From the NCBI GenBank assembly GCA_003158355.1, contig PMIV01000042.1:1-5541 (forward strand): a stretch of 5,541 bases of DNA, in the 5' to 3' direction. Source of the stretch: Anaerolineaceae bacterium. GTDB taxonomy: Bacteria > Chloroflexota > Anaerolineae > Anaerolineales > Anaerolineaceae. A model generated the notes under the pieces. The model searched no databases and had not been told where the DNA came from. It saw only the letters and a program-made list of their open reading frames with translations. Positions within the stretch are counted from its first letter, which is position 1; the number at the start of each line of letters is the position of its first letter. This document shows, piece after piece, positions 5,483 to 5,541 of the stretch. The translations under genes and the position numbers were made by a program.

Positions 5483-5510
5483 GGTGCGGCCAAAAACGAC
5501 CACACCCTAC
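5483..5510 (-). repeat. Right inverted REP-like palindrome of miniature element 2
   Basis: GGTGCGGCC (5483-5491), loop AAAAAC and GACCACACC (5498-5506) pair at seven of nine positions, followed by CTAC (5507-5510), the inverted GTAG. Apart from one transition it is identical to the right end of miniature element 1. Confidence 0.72.
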
Positions 5511-5541
5511 CAATTGATACTAATAGCCTTTTTTATTAATT

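Larger units (their letters stand above)
5303..5511 (+). mobile_element. Miniature RAYT-derived element 2 (MITE-like)
   Basis: This copy is closely similar to miniature element 1 and has the same internal deletion junction: after the 5' transposase piece ending AACCTATCAGC it jumps to the 3' piece reading DWVGENEDKIQMMTFE. It keeps the AATTCCAAAATTCAG stretch (5339-5353) that copy 1 lost, so neither copy is a direct descendant of the other as it stands. The transposase start is mutated from ATG to ATA (5368-5370), and two bases are missing in the TTTTTCTTC region relative to the full copy. The right end is the inverted palindrome with CTAC at 5507-5510. It fills most of the sequence after lipoprotein 2 and encodes nothing. 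Confidence 0.82.

Noticed and set aside
1773..5510. CRISPR array
   Set aside because: The repeated palindromes are widely spaced, occur in both orientations and are tied to transposase sequence. There is no regular repeat-spacer pattern and no cas gene.
5305..5517. A 70-residue plus-strand reading frame across miniature element 2
   Set aside because: It uses a non-ATG start inside the palindrome, crosses the deletion junction out of the original transposase frame at the 5' side, and the real transposase start is mutated to ATA. It is an element relic, not a gene.

Overview
The window is bacterial DNA made of two kinds of sequence. The first third (about 1-1770) is GC-richer, ordinary chromosomal coding sequence: the 3' part of a GNAT-type acetyltransferase gene, an intrinsic terminator, and a nitroreductase-family gene. 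From about 2470 onward the DNA is visibly AT-rich and holds two distantly related lipoprotein genes whose products read as seven-bladed beta-propellers. The organism cannot be fixed from this sequence. The mix of genes (nitroreductase, REP-type transposase, surface-anchored propeller lipoproteins) would fit an environmental bacterium such as an anaerobic member of the Chloroflexota, but that is inference only.

The unifying thread is a family of REP-like palindromes and their transposase. A REP-associated tyrosine transposase (RAYT, HUH/Y1 superfamily) lies at 1887-2435. Two GTAG-headed palindromes precede it and a decayed inverted palindrome follows it. Two non-autonomous derivatives, each about 200 bp (3845-4036 and 5303-5511), keep the left palindrome, about the first 65 bases of the transposase gene, about its last 45 bases, and an inverted right palindrome ending in CTAC. 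Both lack the same internal part of roughly 430 bases, including the HUH histidines and catalytic tyrosine. The shared breakpoint indicates one ancestral deletion derivative that later spread or was copied, which is MITE-like behaviour.

Region by region: 1-1100 acetyltransferase (start outside the window); 1107-1143 terminator; 1191-1766 nitroreductase; 1773-2466 full-length RAYT element; 2467-2590 AT-rich leader with an inverted repeat and candidate promoter; 2591-3733 propeller lipoprotein 1; 3734-3844 a short GC-rich gene remnant; 3845-4036 miniature element 1; 4061-5230 propeller lipoprotein 2; 5231-5302 AT-rich spacer; 5303-5511 miniature element 2; the rest is unassigned.

The two lipoproteins share a lipobox, exactly three cysteines in matching positions, an RSPVFI segment between blades 5 and 6, and a GKLY ending. 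They probably perform related extracytoplasmic roles, with unknown ligand. Each is bracketed by members of the RAYT/REP family. The most noteworthy items are the shared-breakpoint miniature RAYT elements and the paired three-cysteine propeller lipoproteins.
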